Below are positions 4,570 through 6,992 of a DNA stretch of 6,992 nt, in pieces; within the stretch, counting starts at the first letter, position 1, and each line of letters opens with the position of its first letter. Position numbers and translations under genes: made by a program. Source of the DNA: an uncultured Elusimicrobia bacterium (GTDB taxonomy: Bacteria > Elusimicrobiota > Elusimicrobia > Elusimicrobiales > Elusimicrobiaceae); contig CAMUXX010000046.1 in assembly GCA_947164805.1 (NCBI GenBank), positions 1 to 6,992 of the forward strand. The letters run 5' to 3'. The notes under the pieces are model-generated. The model saw only the letters and a list, made by a program, of their open reading frames with translations. It was not told where the DNA came from and ran no database searches.

Positions 4570-6591
4570 ATGCAGAAATTCAAATTAGTTGCACCTTTTA
4601 AAGCAGCAGGTTCACAACCCGAAGCAATTAAAAAACTAACAAATAATATTTTAGATGGTGCTTTGCGCCAAACCTTGCTCGGCGTTACAGGTTCGGGCAA
4701 AACTTTTACCATGGCAAGTGTTATTGAAAACTTGCAGAGGCCAACCTTAATAATGTCCCCAAACAAAGTTTTAGCCGCGCAACTGTATGCAGAATTTAAA
4801 CAATTTTTCCCGCAAAATGCCGTAGAATATTTTATTTCTTATTACGATTATTATCAGCCTGAAGCCTATATTCCGCAAACGGACAGTTATATTGAAAAGG
4901 ATGCATCAATTAACAGCCATATTGAAAAATTACGCCTAAAAGCCACAAACTCTTTATTAACACGAAATGATGTCATTGTTATAGCATCTGTTTCTTCAAT
5001 TTACAATATCGGCTCACCGGAACAATTTGAAAAGTTGCGCATTTATTTAAAACGCGGCGCACCGTTAAACAGAACTGCTTTTACAAAACACTTAATCAAA
5101 ATTCAATATGAAAGAAATGAGATGGATTTTAGTGAAGGCACTTTCCGTATACGAGGTGCTTTTATTGATGTTTTCCCCCCATATTCGCAGACGGCTTTGC
5201 GTATCGGCCTGAACTTAAACACCGTCAATACTTTGCAGGAAATTAACCCTTTAACTATGGAAGTTATAAATGAACTTGACGATGTTTGGCTTTCCCCCGC
5301 AAAACAATTTGTGCAAGGTGAGGAAGGCTTTGAAAGCGCCTTGCAAGATATTGAACGTGAGCGCGATGAACGCATAAAATATTTTGAAAGCCAAAACAAA
5401 TTGCTTGAAGCACAACGCATTAAAGAGCGCACAAATTATGACCTTGCCATGCTCCGCCAAAGCGGTATGTGTGCGGGTATTGAAAATTATTCGCGTGTGC
5501 TTGAACACCGTCAACCGGGTGCAAGGCCAAACTGCTTATTTGATTATTTCAAACGCTTTAAAGATTTCTTGGTTTTTGTTGATGAATCACATGTGGCTGT
5601 TCCGCAAATACGCGGTATGTTTAACGGGGACAGAGCAAGAAAACAAATGCTAATTGATTTCGGTTTCCGTCTGCCAAGTGCATTAGATAACCGTCCTTTA
5701 AAATTTGACGAGTGGGAAAATTTGCTACCCAACACCGTCTTTGTTTCCGCAACCCCCGGGCCTTATGAACTGACGGTAAGCGGTAATAATATCGTGGAGC
5801 AAATTATCCGCCCGACAGGTTTAATTGACCCACCTGTAATTATCCGCCCAGCACAAGGCCAACTTGATGATTTACTTGCACGCATACAAGAAAAAATCAA
5901 ACAAAAACAACGCGTTTTGGTTTTGTCTTTAACCAAAAAGACTGCGGAAGATTTGTCAGTTTTCCTCTTAGAAAAAGGTTTAAAGGCAACTTATTTGCAC
6001 AGCAGTTTAGACGCGCTTGAAAGAATTGATATTTTGCAAGATTTCACTAAAGGAAAATATGATGTTTTAGTCGGTATAAACTTGCTACGTGAAGGGCTTG
6101 ATATTCCGCAAGTGGGGCTTGTTGCAATTTTGGAAGCAGATAACCAGGGCTTTTTGAGAAATGAAACTACCTTAATTCAAATTGCCGGACGTGCAGCACG
6201 CAATGCAAAAGGCGAAGTCGTTTTATATGCCCAAAAAGAAACCCCGGCAATAAAATATGCACTTGCGGAAATGGACCGCCGCCGCAAAATTCAAACCGCG
6301 TATAACAAAGAACACCATATCACCCCAAAAAGTATTGTTAAAGCGGAAGTTGAACTTAAAGAATTTGAGGACAGTTCGCGTGAGTCTTCACTTGCTTTAA
6401 TTCATAGCGAAAGTGCGGTTCTGCCGGAAGCCAAAAATATTCCGCTAATGATTAAAGAATTAGAACGCCAAATGCTTGATGCGGCAGATAATTTAAACTT
6501 TGAACTTGCCGCAGAACTGCGCGACCGCTTATTTGACTTGAAAGAGATGGCACTCCCTGCCACCAAAATTCGTAGGAAGAAGAAAAGATAA
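4570..6591 (+). CDS. uvrB: UvrABC system protein B (excinuclease subunit B)
   Basis: Central protein of nucleotide excision repair: UvrA loads it at damaged DNA, its hairpin probes the strand, and it then recruits UvrC for incision. The 673 residues match E. coli UvrB in length and carry all landmarks: Walker A GVTGSGKT (38-45), beta-hairpin region YYDYYQPEAY (91-100) to EKDASIN, UvrA-binding domain 2 (about 155-245) with FRIRG, DESH motif II (338-341), SATPG (393-397), motif V LREGLDIPQV (506-515), motif VI QIAGRAARN (537-545), and the C-terminal UVR coiled-coil (about 626-660) that contacts UvrC. Domain 2 has lost the usual acidic E-F-F-x-[DE]-E stretch after ALRI (residues 211-222). The tail is basic (RRKKKR). 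An in-frame stop 9 bases upstream fixes the ATG at 4570. There is no Shine-Dalgarno, so start probably depends on coupling to the MarC-family gene. Confidence 0.98.
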   Translation: MQKFKLVAPFKAAGSQPEAIKKLTNNILDGALRQTLLGVTGSGKTFTMASVIENLQRPTLIMSPNKVLAAQLYAEFKQFFPQNAVEYFISYYDYYQPEAYIPQTDSYIEKDASINSHIEKLRLKATNSLLTRNDVIVIASVSSIYNIGSPEQFEKLRIYLKRGAPLNRTAFTKHLIKIQYERNEMDFSEGTFRIRGAFIDVFPPYSQTALRIGLNLNTVNTLQEINPLTMEVINELDDVWLSPAKQFVQGEEGFESALQDIERERDERIKYFESQNKLLEAQRIKERTNYDLAMLRQSGMCAGIENYSRVLEHRQPGARPNCLFDYFKRFKDFLVFVDESHVAVPQIRGMFNGDRARKQMLIDFGFRLPSALDNRPLKFDEWENLLPNTVFVSATPGPYELTVSGNNIVEQIIRPTGLIDPPVIIRPAQGQLDDLLARIQEKIKQKQRVLVLSLTKKTAEDLSVFLLEKGLKATYLHSSLDALERIDILQDFTKGKYDVLVGINLLREGLDIPQVGLVAILEADNQGFLRNETTLIQIAGRAARNAKGEVVLYAQKETPAIKYALAEMDRRRKIQTAYNKEHHITPKSIVKAEVELKEFEDSSRESSLALIHSESAVLPEAKNIPLMIKELERQMLDAADNLNFELAAELRDRLFDLKEMALPATKIRRKKKR

Positions 6592-6596
6592 TAATA

Positions 6597-6625
6597 TTTA
6601 CAATATTTTACTTTTTTGCTATCAT
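6597..6625 (+). promoter_or_regulatory. strong promoter for a structured RNA
   Basis: TTTACA (6597-6602; 5 of 6 to consensus) and TATCAT (6620-6625) are separated by exactly 17 bases. A TG one base before the -10 makes it an extended -10 as well. Predicted start is near 6632. It begins only 5 bases after the uvrB stop and is the best promoter in the window by eye. Confidence 0.65.
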
Positions 6626-6641
6626 ATTTTTGTATATTTAT

Positions 6642-6660
6642 AGGAGATTTGAAAATGTAG
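6642..6660 (+). promoter_or_regulatory. Shine-Dalgarno with start codon directly followed by stop
   Basis: AGGAG (6642-6646) lies 8 bases before ATG (6655-6657), an ideal spacing, and the next codon is TAG (6658-6660). This is a start-stop element about 10 nt from the predicted RNA 5' end. The TAG is also the first strand of the TAGGG/CCCTA hairpin, and the Shine-Dalgarno overlaps the AGATTT helix strand. A ribosome sitting here would disturb both. It may be chance. Confidence 0.4.
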
Positions 6661-6734
6661 GGCTAATCACCCTAAAAAAATTTAAATCTGTTTTTGGAAC
6701 CGTATGAAGAATACGGAGAGCTTTGAAAAAGGCA

Positions 6735-6869
6735 CTTTTCCACTCTAAAATCAGCACGTGAGGCACGAAATTTATGGAAATCATGATCCATAGGTTTCGT
6801 GCCGAGCGTTTATCAATTTTATTCATAACATTGGTAAATCACGGCTGTTATATTAAGTTAGTGGAAAAG
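6735..6869 (+). promoter_or_regulatory. antiterminator-like alternative fold
   Basis: Two helices would be nested and exclusive with the terminator base. The first is CTTTTCCACT (6735-6744) with AGTGGAAAAG (6860-6869), 10 bp perfect; its 3' strand lies in the terminator loop. The second is CAGC-A-CGTGA (6752-6761, one bulged A) with TCACGGCTG (6839-6847), which takes the left arm of the terminator. The second helix directly abuts the 17-bp stem at 6762 and the 8-bp stem ending at 6838, so the three form a compact three-way junction. In this fold 6873-6893 is freed from the terminator. Confidence 0.45.
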
Positions 6870-6893
6870 GCCTAATATAACCAGCCGTTTTTT
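6841..6893 (+). terminator. intrinsic terminator of the structured RNA
   Basis: ACGGCTG-TTATATTA (6841-6855) pairs with TAATATAA-C-CAGCCGT (6873-6888): 15 bp with one bulged C (6881), a 17-base loop, then six T residues (6888-6893). It is directional: on the opposite strand no T-run follows. The right arm CAGCC (6882-6886) can also pair with GGCTG at 6897-6901. Confidence 0.85.
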
Positions 6894-6910
6894 ATTGGCT
6901 GAATTCCTAA

Positions 6911-6965
6911 TTGCCCTCACCCGCTTGGCGGGCGGAGGGTGGCAAGCAAAACTTGTTTTTGCTTG
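6911..6965. repeat. double palindromic element near the right edge
   Basis: Two hairpins lie back to back. CCCTC-A-CCCGC (6914-6924) pairs with GCGGG-CG-GAGGG (6928-6939); an alternative pairs TTGCC (6911-6915) with GGCAA (6941-6945) and ACCC with GGGT. CAAGCAAAA (6943-6951) and TTTTGCTTG (6957-6965) form a 9-bp perfect stem with a 5-base loop. The G+C-rich sequence contrasts with the AT-rich surroundings, which suggests a dispersed intergenic repeat. From 6966 to the end nothing further is seen; a gene could start just past the edge. Confidence 0.5.
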
Positions 6966-6992
6966 ACGGATGGGGGATAAAATAAATAATTT

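Larger units (their letters stand above)
6632..6893 (+). ncRNA. putative structured regulatory RNA or leader, family not recognised
   Basis: About 260 nt between a good promoter and a strong intrinsic terminator, with no coding frame of useful length on either strand. Helices seen, in order: AGATTT (6645-6650) with AAATCT (6684-6689), enclosing TAGGG/CCCTA (6658-6674); CCGTAT/ATACGG (6700-6716); GAAAA/TTTTC (6725-6740); a 17-bp stem 6762-6778 with 6787-6803 containing two G-U pairs and an 8-base loop; an 8-bp stem 6809-6816 with 6831-6838 (one G-U); and the terminator. Alternative helices compete with the terminator (see 6735-6869). I find no tmRNA, SRP RNA, 6S RNA or common riboswitch signature. 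It may be a stand-alone small RNA, a riboswitch-like leader for a gene past the right edge, or partly the uvrB 3' UTR, as uvrB has no terminator of its own before it. Confidence 0.55.

Noticed and set aside
5103..5735. Several 60-110-codon frames within uvrB on both strands
   Set aside because: They overlap the well-conserved uvrB coding frame and are shadows of it.
6638..6826. 62-codon minus-strand frame over the structured RNA
   Set aside because: It has no family resemblance and no ribosome site that I can see, and the promoter and terminator support transcription of the other strand.
6632..6893. tmRNA, SRP RNA, 6S RNA or tracrRNA
   Set aside because: There is no tRNA-like 3' end or tag frame, no SRP GNAR tetraloop helix, and no pairing of the two ends around a central bubble. 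No CRISPR repeats or Cas genes lie in the window to support a tracrRNA.

Overview
The window most likely comes from a gut or free-living member of the Elusimicrobiota (Elusimicrobium-like). This is an inference. It rests on an AT-rich genome, a single-copy type IV pilin-like gene with a cysteine-rich, CKALGG-containing C-terminal half of the kind these genomes carry in many copies, and a divergent bacterial RNase P RNA. No phage, transposon, CRISPR or plasmid genes are visible; the protein-coding part is ordinary core genome.

Layout. Positions 1-506 hold the 3' part of a type IV pilin/pseudopilin (+). Positions 507-779 have no gene but three GC- or A/T-rich hairpins and a strong bidirectional terminator (728-760), which separates the pilin from the convergent rpsO-pnp operon (-; S15 at 2882-3148, PNPase at 780-2876). 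Upstream of that operon, also on the minus strand, is the RNase P RNA gene rnpB (3339-3679) with its own terminator (3305-3338). It is transcribed divergently from a tRNA-Val(CAC) gene (3761-3832, +). On the plus strand follow a MarC-family membrane protein (3888-4568) and uvrB (4570-6591), separated by one base.

The last 400 bases after uvrB hold no protein gene but are not empty. A near-consensus promoter (6597-6625) leads into about 260 nt of highly structured RNA ending in a strong intrinsic terminator (6841-6893). The RNA opens with a good Shine-Dalgarno followed by a start codon directly abutted by a stop codon. It can form two mutually exclusive sets of helices: the terminator, or a nested antiterminator-like fold built from a 10-bp helix and a three-way junction. 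I recognise no known RNA family in it. It is the best candidate for something undescribed here: a riboswitch-like leader for a gene beyond the right edge, or a stand-alone small RNA. A palindromic element (6911-6965) follows it.

Functional themes: the minus-strand block is RNA metabolism (ribosomal protein S15, PNPase, RNase P RNA), with the tRNA alongside; the plus-strand block is DNA repair (UvrB) coupled to a membrane protein of unknown function. The RNase P RNA has several unusual points: a covarying change in catalytic helix P4, an extra stem after P2, a minimal P1, and no visible GGU for tRNA CCA. The last agrees with a neighbouring tRNA gene that does not encode CCA.
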